A DNA stretch of 50,459 bases from Prevotella sp. (GTDB lineage: Bacteria > Bacteroidota > Bacteroidia > Bacteroidales > Dysgonomonadaceae). The position numbers and the translations under genes are program-made. This document shows positions 1 to 8,161 of the stretch, piece after piece. The DNA lies in NCBI GenBank assembly GCA_031285625.1, contig JAITVV010000051.1:1-50459 (forward strand), given 5' to 3'. The notes beneath the pieces were generated by a model. The model did no database searches, was not told the origin of the DNA, and worked only from the letters and a program-made list of their open reading frames with translations. Position 1 is the first letter of the stretch, and each line of letters starts with the position of its first letter.

Positions 1-97
1 CTATATTGTTTCAAGTTAATAAGTAAGTAATCTCCATTACCAAAATTAACTAAAACTTATAGCTTATATTTTTGCTATCTATCCATCGCTTCCGATT

Positions 98-529
98 TTA
101 AACATAGGAACTTTTTATAGAATATTCAGTCCAGTCTGTAGTGCCGGATATTGCCAGGGGAGTAAAATTCTGGTATAAATTATCAGCAGATAAAGCTAAA
201 ACCATTTCCCCGGACGAGACATCCTGGCATTTTATATAAATATTGAACTCAACTTCTTTTCCATCAAAGCTCAGCGGTATAGTATTTGAGAAAGAAAGCA
301 TATTATTACTCCCTTCAGATGAGATCATAATGGAATTTTTACCATTATGTACTGCCATAGTATCTACAGATATAGTATATCCTTTACCCATCTTGTTCCA
401 GTTTACAGGCGATTGACTTTCCGTAGAAATATTCTCGAAATCGAGGTTAAAGTCATAGGGCGTCTTGTTGTTTTGTGCTACAACAATCATTGAAAAGCAT
501 AGAAAGAGAAGACCGATCAGTTTTTTCAT
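98..529 (-). CDS. Short secreted protein, probably a truncated carbohydrate-binding-like domain
   Basis: A 143-residue protein begins with a clear Sec signal peptide: a KK start, a hydrophobic core LIGLLFLCFSMIVV, and probable cleavage near AQ. The mature part (about residues 25-143) has a beta-rich pattern with NLDFEN, W-N-K-M-G-K-G-Y, H-N-G-K and a final T-T-D-W-T-E-Y-S-I. From memory this resembles the N-terminal jelly-roll-like domain found ahead of S41 peptidase or esterase domains in Bacteroidales. The reading frame stops just after the TTDWTEYSI segment, where that domain would normally continue, so the gene may be a 3'-truncated remnant. No catalytic domain follows in the 97 bases left in the window. 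Function is unknown, and the family resemblance is inference. Confidence 0.6.
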   Translation of the reverse strand: MKKLIGLLFLCFSMIVVAQNNKTPYDFNLDFENISTESQSPVNWNKMGKGYTISVDTMAVHNGKNSIMISSEGSNNMLSFSNTIPLSFDGKEVEFNIYIKCQDVSSGEMVLALSADNLYQNFTPLAISGTTDWTEYSIKSSYV

Positions 530-675
530 ACTATTAGTTTTAAGTATTTAAAAGAATTCTTTGTAATACTATAGAGTAAAAAAATATGGATATTCCACAA
601 ATGAATTTAATGGAATTGATAAATATTTATAACTATCGAAAAAGAAGGATTATAATCAAAAAAAATATCTTTTTG

Positions 676-706
676 TTTGCTTTTATGAAAAAATGAAATA
701 ACTTTG
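676..706 (+). promoter_or_regulatory. Bacteroidetes-type promoter of the leu operon
   Basis: TTTG at 676-679 and TAACTTTG at 699-706 are separated by exactly 19 bases and match the primary-sigma consensus of Bacteroidetes (TTTG, N19-20, TAnnTTTG). Transcription would start near 712-715, only about 15 bases before the leader-peptide ATG at 728. The stretch 530-675 ahead of it is AT-rich and shows nothing else I can support. Confidence 0.8.
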
Positions 707-727
707 TCATCCAATAATAAAAACAAA

Positions 728-787
728 ATGAATTTACATAGTAATATTATTAGTTCACTCATTCTGCTCTGGAGAAATTTAGGGTGA
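728..787 (+). CDS. leuL: Leucine operon leader peptide
   Basis: A 19-codon ORF reads MNLHSNIISSLILLWRNLG and then TGA. Five of its 19 residues are Leu (TTA, CTC, CTG, CTC, TTA) and three are Ile (ATT), with the dense block I-I-S-S-L-I-L-L in the middle. It begins about 15 bases after the predicted transcription start and is followed by an intrinsic terminator just before leuA. Its mRNA holds two control segments. Bases 754-760 (TTCACTC) can pair with 782-788 (GGGTGAG), which contains the stop codon. The second segment can instead pair with 833-839 (CTCACTC) inside the terminator stem. A ribosome stalled at the CTC-ATT-CTG-CTC codons would cover segment 1 and free segment 2. This is the layout expected of a branched-chain amino acid attenuator. 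The gene symbol is by analogy with enteric leuL; the peptide sequence is unrelated. Confidence 0.8.
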   Translation: MNLHSNIISSLILLWRNLG

Positions 788-825
788 GCATTGCTATGTA
801 GTATATTTAATAAAGAAAAAACTAG

Positions 826-863
826 AGCCTTTCTCACTCGTAACAGATGAGAAGGGCTTTTTT
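826..863 (+). terminator. Attenuator terminator upstream of leuA
   Basis: An 11-base-pair stem pairs 826-836 with 848-858 (one G-U pair) around a loop of about 11 bases and runs into a T tract at 858-863. Its 5' arm contains CTCACTC (833-839), which can alternatively pair with GGGTGAG at 782-788 in the leader ORF. The hairpin ends only 33 bases before the leuA start codon, so read-through is needed for the whole operon. Confidence 0.85.
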
Positions 864-896
864 GTGTAGTAAGCTAATTATATAATAAAAAAAGTT

Positions 897-2387
897 ATGG
901 ACAAGTTATTTATTTTTGACACCACCCTGAGAGATGGAGAGCAAGTACCAGGTTGCCAGTTGAACACAATTGAGAAAATCGAAGTAGCCAAGGCCCTCGA
1001 AATGCTCGGTGTGGATGTTATCGAAGCTGGTTTTCCGGTATCAAGCCCCGGGGACTTTAACTCGGTAGTCGAGATATCTAAAGCCGTAACTTGGCCAACT
1101 ATATGTGCTCTTACACGTGCAGTGGAAAAAGATATTGAAGTAGCAGCCGACGCCTTGAAATATGCAAAGAAGAAACGTATACATACGGGTATCGGAACGT
1201 CCGAATATCATATCAAATATAAATTTAACTCCACACAGGAAGAAATTCTTGAACGTGCGATTGCTTGTGTTAAATATGCAAAACGTTATGTAGAAGATGT
1301 CGAGTTTTATGCAGAAGATGCAGGACGCACCGATAATGCTTATCTGGCGCAGGTTGTACAGGCTGTAGTAAATGCCGGGGCTACTGTTGTAAATATACCG
1401 GATACTACAGGTTACTGTTTACCAACGGAATATGGTGCTAAAATAAAATACTTGATAGATAATGTGGATATGAAGAATGCAATTCTTTCTACACACTGTC
1501 ATCAGGATCTGGGGATGGCTACAGCCAACTCAATTATGGGTGTCCTTAATGGAGCGCGTCAGGTAGAGGTAACCATCAATGGTATTGGTGAACGTGCAGG
1601 AAATACTTCACTGGAGGAGGTTGTTATGGCTATCAGAAGTCATAAGGAATTGGATATAGAGACAAATATTAATACACAAAAGATATATCCTACCAGCCGT
1701 ATGATTTCAAGTTTGATGAATATGCCTGTTCAGCCTAATAAGGCAATCGTCGGACGTAATGCATTTGCCCATTCATCAGGCATTCATCAGGATGGTGTGC
1801 TTAAGAATCTTTCTACATATGAAATAATTGATCCGAAAGATGTTGGAATTGATGATAATGCGATTGTACTTACTGCCCGAAGTGGACGTGCCGCATTAAA
1901 AAATAGATTAAATTTGCTTGGAATTGAAGTAAATGATGATTTACTTGCAGAATATTATCAGCGTTTTCTTGAATTGGCCGATCGCAAGAAAGACATTACT
2001 GACGAAGATCTGCTGATTATTGCCGGGAAGGAAACAAACAAAATGCACCGTATCAAATTGGATTATTTACAGGTAATATCCGGTCTTGGTATTCGCAATG
2101 TAGCAAATGTCGGACTTGATATTGCTGGGGAAAAATTTGAGGCTTCGTCTTCTGGTAATGGGCCTGTTGATGCTGCTATAAGTGCAATAAAGCAAATTAT
2201 CCGTCGCCAGATGGTTATTGAAGAGTTCCTTATTCAGGCTATTAACAGGGGAAGCGATGATACCGGAAAAGTTCATATGCAAGTTTCGCATGAAGGAATG
2301 AACTATTATGGATTTTCAGCAAATACGGATATTGTAACAGCTTCGGCAGAAGCATTTATAAATGCCGTTAACAAATTTGTAAATTGA
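897..2387 (+). CDS. leuA: 2-isopropylmalate synthase
   Basis: LeuA condenses acetyl-CoA with 2-oxoisovalerate to form 2-isopropylmalate, the committed step of leucine biosynthesis. The 496-residue protein has the N-terminal catalytic TIM barrel: the metal-binding TTLRDGEQ motif sits at residues 9-16 and the H-C-H metal-ligand motif at residues 200-202. The GIGERAGN segment follows, then a linker region with SSGIHQDG, and a C-terminal LeuA dimer/allosteric domain from about residue 385. The ATG is 33 bases past the attenuator terminator. As the first structural gene of the leu operon it should be controlled by that attenuator, and probably also by leucine feedback through the C-terminal domain, as known for the family. 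Confidence 0.95.
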   Translation: MDKLFIFDTTLRDGEQVPGCQLNTIEKIEVAKALEMLGVDVIEAGFPVSSPGDFNSVVEISKAVTWPTICALTRAVEKDIEVAADALKYAKKKRIHTGIGTSEYHIKYKFNSTQEEILERAIACVKYAKRYVEDVEFYAEDAGRTDNAYLAQVVQAVVNAGATVVNIPDTTGYCLPTEYGAKIKYLIDNVDMKNAILSTHCHQDLGMATANSIMGVLNGARQVEVTINGIGERAGNTSLEEVVMAIRSHKELDIETNINTQKIYPTSRMISSLMNMPVQPNKAIVGRNAFAHSSGIHQDGVLKNLSTYEIIDPKDVGIDDNAIVLTARSGRAALKNRLNLLGIEVNDDLLAEYYQRFLELADRKKDITDEDLLIIAGKETNKMHRIKLDYLQVISGLGIRNVANVGLDIAGEKFEASSSGNGPVDAAISAIKQIIRRQMVIEEFLIQAINRGSDDTGKVHMQVSHEGMNYYGFSANTDIVTASAEAFINAVNKFVN

Positions 2388-2405
2388 TTTTAGAGTAATA
2401 AATTG

Positions 2406-2437
2406 TAAGTTTAAGTCATAAATTATGACTTCGAACT
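2406..2437. repeat. Near-perfect palindrome between leuA and the first acyltransferase gene
   Basis: Bases 2413-2431 form a perfect 9-1-9 palindrome (AAGTCATAA, A, TTATGACTT), extended outward by AAGTT/AACTT with a mismatch. It has no T tract, so it is not a good intrinsic terminator. It could be an RNA stability hairpin or the scar of the insertion that brought in the neighbouring acyltransferase gene. Confidence 0.5.
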
Positions 2438-2450
2438 TTAAATTAGATAA

Positions 2451-3530
2451 ATGGAGCCTAAGAAATATCAATATATTGATAGCTTAAGAGGAATTGCAAT
2501 TCTTTTGGTGGTGCTAGTGCATGTTGGTATTGTTTTGGATAATACAATAGATTATTTTCCCAAAGACAGCCTTTTATTATCAATTATAGGGAATGGCGCG
2601 TACGGTGTGCAACTATTTCTGATTGTGAGTGCATATACTTTGACAATGTCACATTATAATAGGTTGAATGAACCGAACAAGAATCGGAATTTTTTTATAC
2701 GTCGTTTCTTCAGAATAGCTCCGATGTATTATATTGCTATAATATATTTTACATTAGATAAGTATCTGCAGTTTGATTTTGTAAATCCTGATTTTTCGGT
2801 AATCCCTGTACGTTCTTTATTGAGTAATGTGTTTTTTACCAGTGCGTTGATACCCGAACATACAAATAATTATGTACCTGGGGGTTGGTCTGTTTCTGTT
2901 GAGTTTTTGTTTTATCTAATACTACCTTTTATCTGTAGTAAGATTAAGACAATTAATTCAGCGTTACTATTATTCCTGTCTACTTTAACATTGGCTCTTA
3001 TTGTAGACCCATTTATAAGAGAACATACAATATATCCATATTTTCATGAATATAATTTCTTTGTGCAGTTGCCTGTTTTCCCATTAGGGATATTGGCTTA
3101 TTTCTTTCTGAATAGAGAACAGCACCATATAAAACCAGTAACATGGGTGTTTGCGGCCATTATGGTACTTGTATTTTGCTATATCGCTATACCTAAGCAT
3201 ATAATGTTCAGTTTCGTATTTATGTTGTTACTGATTATACAGGGAAAATATAACTTTAAACTGTTCTCTAACAGATTTTTTTCAGAGGTAGGAAAAGTGA
3301 GTTTCAGTATGTATTTGATACATTTTGCAGTTATTTATTTATTTAACCGGTTTGGATTCTATCATGTTGTAAATATTACTGATTTTTGGACTTCTCTACT
3401 CAATTTCGCACTAATGTATATTATTGTTGCCGGAGTGGCTTTTGCCATATCCAGCGTTACATACCGACTTATAGAGGTTCCCGGACAAAATTTAGGTAGA
3501 AGATTAATTAAAAAACTAGAACAAGATTAA
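2451..3530 (+). CDS. Acyltransferase 3 family membrane protein
   Basis: This 359-residue protein is a member of the acyltransferase 3 (OafA/NodX-like) family, multi-spanning inner-membrane enzymes that transfer acetyl or other acyl groups onto sugars, lipopolysaccharide or polysaccharide. The N-terminus [18 protein letters not shown] carries the conserved arginine and histidine of the first helix. It is followed by [10 protein letters not shown] and about ten hydrophobic segments. The motif S-F-S-M-Y-L-I-H in the C-terminal third is also typical. The gene lies between leuA and leuC, eight bases before leuC. It has no obvious role in leucine synthesis and is best read as a passenger of the operon. 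The acceptor substrate cannot be deduced. Confidence 0.85.
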   Translation: MEPKKYQYIDSLRGIAILLVVLVHVGIVLDNTIDYFPKDSLLLSIIGNGAYGVQLFLIVSAYTLTMSHYNRLNEPNKNRNFFIRRFFRIAPMYYIAIIYFTLDKYLQFDFVNPDFSVIPVRSLLSNVFFTSALIPEHTNNYVPGGWSVSVEFLFYLILPFICSKIKTINSALLLFLSTLTLALIVDPFIREHTIYPYFHEYNFFVQLPVFPLGILAYFFLNREQHHIKPVTWVFAAIMVLVFCYIAIPKHIMFSFVFMLLLIIQGKYNFKLFSNRFFSEVGKVSFSMYLIHFAVIYLFNRFGFYHVVNITDFWTSLLNFALMYIIVAGVAFAISSVTYRLIEVPGQNLGRRLIKKLEQD

Positions 3531-3538
3531 TAATAAGT

Positions 3539-4930
3539 ATGAAAACTTTATTCGACAAAATTTGGGATGCCCATGTGGTGTCATCAGTAGAAAACGGCCC
3601 TACACAATTGTATATCGACCGCCATTTCTGTCACGAGGTTACCAGCCCACAGGCTTTTAACGGGCTTAGGGCAAGAGGACTGAAAGTATATCGTCCCGAG
3701 AAAACGACATTAACAGCCGATCATAATACACCGACTATTCATCAGGATCAGCCGGTAAAAGACCCTATCTCTCGCAATCAGCTAGATACTTTATCTAAAA
3801 ATGCAAAAGACTTTGGGCTTACTTTATATGCGTTGGGTGATAAGAAAAATGGAGTAGTACATATTATTGGACCCGAAAATGGATTTACTCAACCCGGAAT
3901 GACTATTGTTTGTGGTGATAGCCACACGTCTACACACGGGGCTTTCGGTGCTATTGCGTTTGGCATAGGAACCAGCGAAGTAGAGATGGTTCTGGCCACA
4001 CAATGTATCTTGCAAACCCGTCCGAAGACTATGCGTATCACTTTTAATGGAAAGTTAGGTGAGGGCGTTACTGCTAAAGATCTGGCATTATATATGATAT
4101 CCAAGCTAACTACAGGTGGTGCAACTGGCTATTTTGTTGAATATGCAGGCGAAGCTATCCGCAATATGTCGATGGAAGAGCGTATGACCTTGTGTAATCT
4201 TAGTATCGAGATGGGAGCCCGCGGAGGCCTTGTCGCTCCGGATGAAACAACATTTACATACGTAAAAGGACGTGAATTTGCCCCCAAAGGTGAAGCCTGG
4301 GATAAGGCACTGGCTTATTGGAAAACATTGAAAACAGATGAAGGAGCTAAGTTTGATAAAGAACTTACATTTGATGCTGCTGATATAAAACCAATGATAA
4401 CTTATGGAACAAATCCGGGTATGGGTATGGGAATTAATGAATCGATACCTACTCTTGATCAGATTGATGAAGCCGGACGTATTTCATTTCAGAAGTCGGT
4501 GGATTATATGGGATTCAAACCGGGTGAAAAGGTTGAAGGTAAGCAGATCGATTATGTATTCTTAGGTAGCTGTACAAATGGACGTATCGAAGATTTCCGC
4601 ACATTTGCCAATTTCGTAAAAGGAAAGAAGAAAGCTGATAATGTAATCGCCTGGCTGGTTCCCGGTAGTCATATGGTAGTTGACCAGATTAAGGCTGAAG
4701 GGCTGGATAAGATATTAACTGATGCTGGATTCGAGCTTCGTCAACCGGGATGCTCTGCATGTCTGGCTATGAACGATGATAAGGTGCCTGCAGGAAAATA
4801 TGCAGTATCTACATCAAACCGTAACTTTGAAGGTCGTCAGGGTCCTGGTGCACGTACTATCCTTGCCGGACCGTTAGTAGCTGCAGCTGCAGCTGTAACA
4901 GGAAAAATTACAGATCCGAGGAATTTCTAA
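3539..4930 (+). CDS. leuC: 3-isopropylmalate dehydratase large subunit
   Basis: LeuC forms the iron-sulfur subunit of isopropylmalate isomerase, which converts 2-isopropylmalate to 3-isopropylmalate through a dehydration and rehydration. The 463-residue length is normal for the bacterial enzyme. The three cysteines expected to hold the [4Fe-4S] cluster are visible: C345 in LGSCTNGR, and C405 and C408 in GCSACLAMN. The substrate-site motif [12 protein letters not shown] is near residue 125, and the protein ends with the aconitase-type [19 protein letters not shown] segment. It works with LeuD, encoded 110 bases downstream. Confidence 0.97.
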   Translation: MKTLFDKIWDAHVVSSVENGPTQLYIDRHFCHEVTSPQAFNGLRARGLKVYRPEKTTLTADHNTPTIHQDQPVKDPISRNQLDTLSKNAKDFGLTLYALGDKKNGVVHIIGPENGFTQPGMTIVCGDSHTSTHGAFGAIAFGIGTSEVEMVLATQCILQTRPKTMRITFNGKLGEGVTAKDLALYMISKLTTGGATGYFVEYAGEAIRNMSMEERMTLCNLSIEMGARGGLVAPDETTFTYVKGREFAPKGEAWDKALAYWKTLKTDEGAKFDKELTFDAADIKPMITYGTNPGMGMGINESIPTLDQIDEAGRISFQKSVDYMGFKPGEKVEGKQIDYVFLGSCTNGRIEDFRTFANFVKGKKKADNVIAWLVPGSHMVVDQIKAEGLDKILTDAGFELRQPGCSACLAMNDDKVPAGKYAVSTSNRNFEGRQGPGARTILAGPLVAAAAAVTGKITDPRNF

Positions 4931-4936
4931 TAATCT

Positions 4937-5000
4937 GTCATATGAGCGTAACGAAGTATCTCGTGATTATAGAGAGATTCTTCACTTTGTTCAGAATGAC
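4937..5000. repeat. REP-like palindromic repeat element between leuC and leuD
   Basis: Two arms of about 26-27 bases face each other: 4937-4962 (beginning GTCATATGAGCG, ending ATCTC) and 4974-5000 (beginning GAGATTC, ending GAATGAC). The reverse complement of the right arm reads GTCATTCTGAACAAAGTGAA then GAATCTC, matching the left arm at most positions. I recognise this as the kind of dispersed intergenic palindrome found in many Bacteroidetes genomes (GTCATTCTGAGCG...GAATCTC). It would form a stable hairpin in the leu mRNA and may affect the LeuC:LeuD ratio. Dispersal in this genome cannot be tested from one copy. Confidence 0.7.
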
Positions 5001-5040
5001 ACAGGATATAATAATTCGTTCATAATACATAAAAAGAAAA

Positions 5041-5631
5041 ATGGAAAAATTTCAAACACTTACATCAACATATGTACCACTTCCTATCGAGAATGTGGAC
5101 ACAGACCAGATTATACCGGCTCGCTTTTTGAAAGCCACAGACAAAGAGGGTTTTGGAAATAATCTTTTTGCCGACTGGCGCTACAACAAGGATGGAAGCC
5201 CCAAAGCTGATTTCGTATTGAATAATCCTACATATAGTGGGCAGATTTTGGTTGCCGGAAAGAATTTTGGTAGTGGTTCCAGTCGCGAACATGCTGCATG
5301 GGCAGTAGCCGGATATGGATTTAAGGCAGTAGTTTCAAGTTTCTTTGCGGATATATTCAGGAATAACTCTTTAAATAACGGAGTGTTACCGGTAGTGGTT
5401 ACACCGGAGTTTCTTTCTGAGATTTTTGACAATGTAAATGCTGATCCTAAAGCAACATTGACTATCGATTTGGAAAAACAAACCATAACCAATGATACTA
5501 CGGGTAAATTCGAATCGTTTGAAATAAACCCTTACAAAAAGGAATGTCTGATGAAAGGTCTTGATGATATTGACTATCTGCTTTCTAAAAAAGAACAAAC
5601 TGAAAAGTACGAGAAAGAGCATACTTTGTAA
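5041..5631 (+). CDS. leuD: 3-isopropylmalate dehydratase small subunit
   Basis: LeuD is the swivelling small subunit that combines with LeuC to make isopropylmalate isomerase. The 196 residues carry the family hallmarks [13 protein letters not shown] near the N-terminus and [15 protein letters not shown] around residues 75-90, followed by the hydrophobic strand ending [10 protein letters not shown]. Length is typical of the bacterial small subunit. The gene follows leuC across the palindromic element and precedes the GH127 gene by 52 bases in the same direction. Confidence 0.96.
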   Translation: MEKFQTLTSTYVPLPIENVDTDQIIPARFLKATDKEGFGNNLFADWRYNKDGSPKADFVLNNPTYSGQILVAGKNFGSGSSREHAAWAVAGYGFKAVVSSFFADIFRNNSLNNGVLPVVVTPEFLSEIFDNVNADPKATLTIDLEKQTITNDTTGKFESFEINPYKKECLMKGLDDIDYLLSKKEQTEKYEKEHTL

Positions 5632-5683
5632 TCAGTCTCCTGTATAAGGAGAAAATCAGGATACTTAAAACCCGGATTATAAT

Positions 5684-8137
5684 ATGAAAAATATCATCGT
5701 ATTCTTGTCTTTGTTTGTCTTCGTTTCTGTGAATATGCGTTCTCAGGAAATTCTTACACCTGTTTCATTCGATAAGGTAACTCTTACTGATAATTTTTGG
5801 AGTAACCGTATGAAAATTCAGAAAGAAGTGCTTGTGCCTGTGGCATTTGAACGTACAGAAATAGCCGTGGAGGACCTGAGGCGTACAGCAAATTACCTGA
5901 AAGGAGTGGAAGGTCCTTTGCCTTCCGATAGTAGATTCAGCACTTCGGACTTGTTTAAGGTACTGGAAGGGGCCGCTTATCTGTTGAAGATGGAGCGAGA
6001 TCCAAAGCTTGAGAAACAGATTGATGATATTGCTGATATTATTGCACAGGCCCAGAAAGAAGATGGATATTTATATCCTCCGCATATTACGGGTTCGTAC
6101 AAGACTGCCCCGTTGTGGGGTGGCGCAGGTATGGGTGATAAGCCTTACTCGTGGGTAGTACATAGTCATGAACTATATAATATGGGGCATATGTATGAGG
6201 CTGCCGCAGCATATTATCAGGCAACGGGGAAAAAGAACCTGTTGGATATCGCTGAAAAAAGTGCGAAACATATTAATAAAGTATTCTTTGAAGGGGATGC
6301 GAATTATAATAATGGAAAGCCCGTTAATCAGGCTCCCGGACATGAAGAAATTGAAATAGCCCTGGTAAAGTTATATCGTGTAACAGGAAATAACCTGTAC
6401 CTTGATATGGCGAAGAAATTTGTTGATATCAGAGGTGTAACTTACGTACCCGACGGAGAAGGTACTATGTCTCCTGAATATGCACAACAACAAGCTCCGG
6501 TCAGAGAACAGGATGAAGCTGTTGGTCATGCCGTAAGGGCTGTATATCTATACTCCGGTATGTCTGATATTGGTACATTAAGTAATGATCCTACACTATC
6601 TCCTGCATTGGATAAGATATGGCATAATATTGTAGATACCCGTATGCATATAACAGGAGGGCTCGGGGCCATACATGGAATAGAGGGCTTTGGGCCTGAA
6701 TACGAATTACCAAATAAGGAAGCATATAATGAAACTTGTGCAGCGGTAGGAAATGTATTCTTTAACCATCGTATGTTCCTGCTCGAAAAAGACGGTAAAT
6801 ATATGGATGTTGCAGAGGTTGCTTTACTGAATAATGTACTGGCAGGAGTAAATCTTGATGGTGATAAATTCTTTTATGTAAATCCTCTTGCTTCAGATGG
6901 CATGGTAGACCGCTCGCATTGGTTTGGTACAGCCTGCTGTCCTACCAATCTGGCACGGCTTATACCTCAGGTTTCAGGATTAATGTATGCTCATACTGAT
7001 AATGAAATATATTGCTCTTTTTATACGGGTAGCAGTGTAAACTTTGATCTTTCTTCTGGTAAGGTTGCTCTTGATCAAAAGACGGATTATCCTTTTGATG
7101 AAAGTGTTAGCTTAACTGTAAGTCCGGAAAAAGATAATCAGCAGTTTTCTATAAAAATGAGAATCCCTACATGGACAGGTGCTCAGTTTGTTCCGGGTAA
7201 ACTGTATAATTATATCGATGATAATTCCAAACAATGGGAATTGTACGTTAACGATAAAAAAGTAAATACTATAGTCAATAAAGGTTTTGTCTCTATTACC
7301 AGAAAATGGAAAAAAGGAGATAAAGTAGAATTAAAGCTTCCGATGCCGGTACATTACTCTCATGCTATTGATGAAGTAAAAGCAGATAATGGAAGGATTG
7401 CAGTAACCAGAGGCCCTTTAGTTTACTGTGCCGAAGGTATTGATAATGAGGCGTCACTCAATCGTTATTTTATTAGTGGATATCCTAACGGAATCAATGT
7501 AAATTATTCTCAATCGGGAAAACTTAAAGGTATAGAAACTGTCAGCCTTTCAGCTCAATATATTAGTGCAGATGGTACTGTTAATAACACACAGTTAAAT
7601 ATGATTCCATACTATGCATGGAATAACAGAGGCATTTCGCAAATGAATGTCTGGTTTCCCGAATCGGAAAGTATCGCAAGGGAGAACATCTCTGAAATAT
7701 CTTTATTATTGAAGGACATCAAAGCATCATATACAAACGAAGGGGAAGATGTTAATTCGATAGTAGATGGGAAATATCCGGAAAGCTCATCAGATACTCA
7801 TGTTCAGCGTTGGACTTCCTGGTCACAAAAAGGGAAAGAGCAAACAATAGAATTTACATTTGAGAAACCTATTGATATAAAAGCCTTTTCTGTATACTGG
7901 TATGATGATAACGGAGGAGTACAAATGCCTGTTTCATGGGATCTGGAATATAGGGATGATGGCATTTGGAAAGTTTTTCCTCTATATAGTACCGATTCAT
8001 ATAGTTTAATAAAAGATCAGTTTAATCTTGTACACTCAGATGGCGGTTCATTTGTTGTAAAAGAACTCAGACTGAATATGAAACCGAAAGCCAATAGTGC
8101 AGTCGGCATATTACAAGTGAAATTTGATACCAAATAA
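5684..8137 (+). CDS. Secreted GH127 glycoside hydrolase, probable beta-L-arabinofuranosidase type
   Basis: This 817-residue protein starts with a signal peptide (about 20 residues, ending near MRSQ), so it should act outside the cytoplasm. The body matches the DUF1680/GH127 alpha-alpha barrel. The cysteine-glutamate zinc site that defines the family is visible: E350 and C352 in NETCAAVGN, and the pair C418-C419 in ACCPTNLARL, with C418 in the position of the cysteine nucleophile known from HypBA1. From about residue 690 the chain ends in a beta-rich domain with F-T-F-E-K-P-I-D-I-K, resembling an F5/8-type carbohydrate-binding domain. Known relatives release beta-L-arabinofuranose, but specificity varies. 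The gene sits between leuD and a LeuA-type synthase in the leucine operon, an odd position for a polysaccharide-degrading enzyme. Confidence 0.9.
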   Translation: MKNIIVFLSLFVFVSVNMRSQEILTPVSFDKVTLTDNFWSNRMKIQKEVLVPVAFERTEIAVEDLRRTANYLKGVEGPLPSDSRFSTSDLFKVLEGAAYLLKMERDPKLEKQIDDIADIIAQAQKEDGYLYPPHITGSYKTAPLWGGAGMGDKPYSWVVHSHELYNMGHMYEAAAAYYQATGKKNLLDIAEKSAKHINKVFFEGDANYNNGKPVNQAPGHEEIEIALVKLYRVTGNNLYLDMAKKFVDIRGVTYVPDGEGTMSPEYAQQQAPVREQDEAVGHAVRAVYLYSGMSDIGTLSNDPTLSPALDKIWHNIVDTRMHITGGLGAIHGIEGFGPEYELPNKEAYNETCAAVGNVFFNHRMFLLEKDGKYMDVAEVALLNNVLAGVNLDGDKFFYVNPLASDGMVDRSHWFGTACCPTNLARLIPQVSGLMYAHTDNEIYCSFYTGSSVNFDLSSGKVALDQKTDYPFDESVSLTVSPEKDNQQFSIKMRIPTWTGAQFVPGKLYNYIDDNSKQWELYVNDKKVNTIVNKGFVSITRKWKKGDKVELKLPMPVHYSHAIDEVKADNGRIAVTRGPLVYCAEGIDNEASLNRYFISGYPNGINVNYSQSGKLKGIETVSLSAQYISADGTVNNTQLNMIPYYAWNNRGISQMNVWFPESESIARENISEISLLLKDIKASYTNEGEDVNSIVDGKYPESSSDTHVQRWTSWSQKGKEQTIEFTFEKPIDIKAFSVYWYDDNGGVQMPVSWDLEYRDDGIWKVFPLYSTDSYSLIKDQFNLVHSDGGSFVVKELRLNMKPKANSAVGILQVKFDTK

Positions 8138-8161
8138 TTAAAATAGATTCACGAAACAGCT

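Noticed and set aside
1-97. Possible continuation of the truncated secreted protein in another frame
   Set aside because: The minus-strand translations in all frames soon meet stop codons, and the few residues visible are too little to support a frameshift.
607-837. 76-residue reading frame on the minus strand upstream of leuA
   Set aside because: It overlaps the leu promoter, the leader peptide and the start of the attenuator terminator on the opposite strand, has low-complexity composition and no family features.
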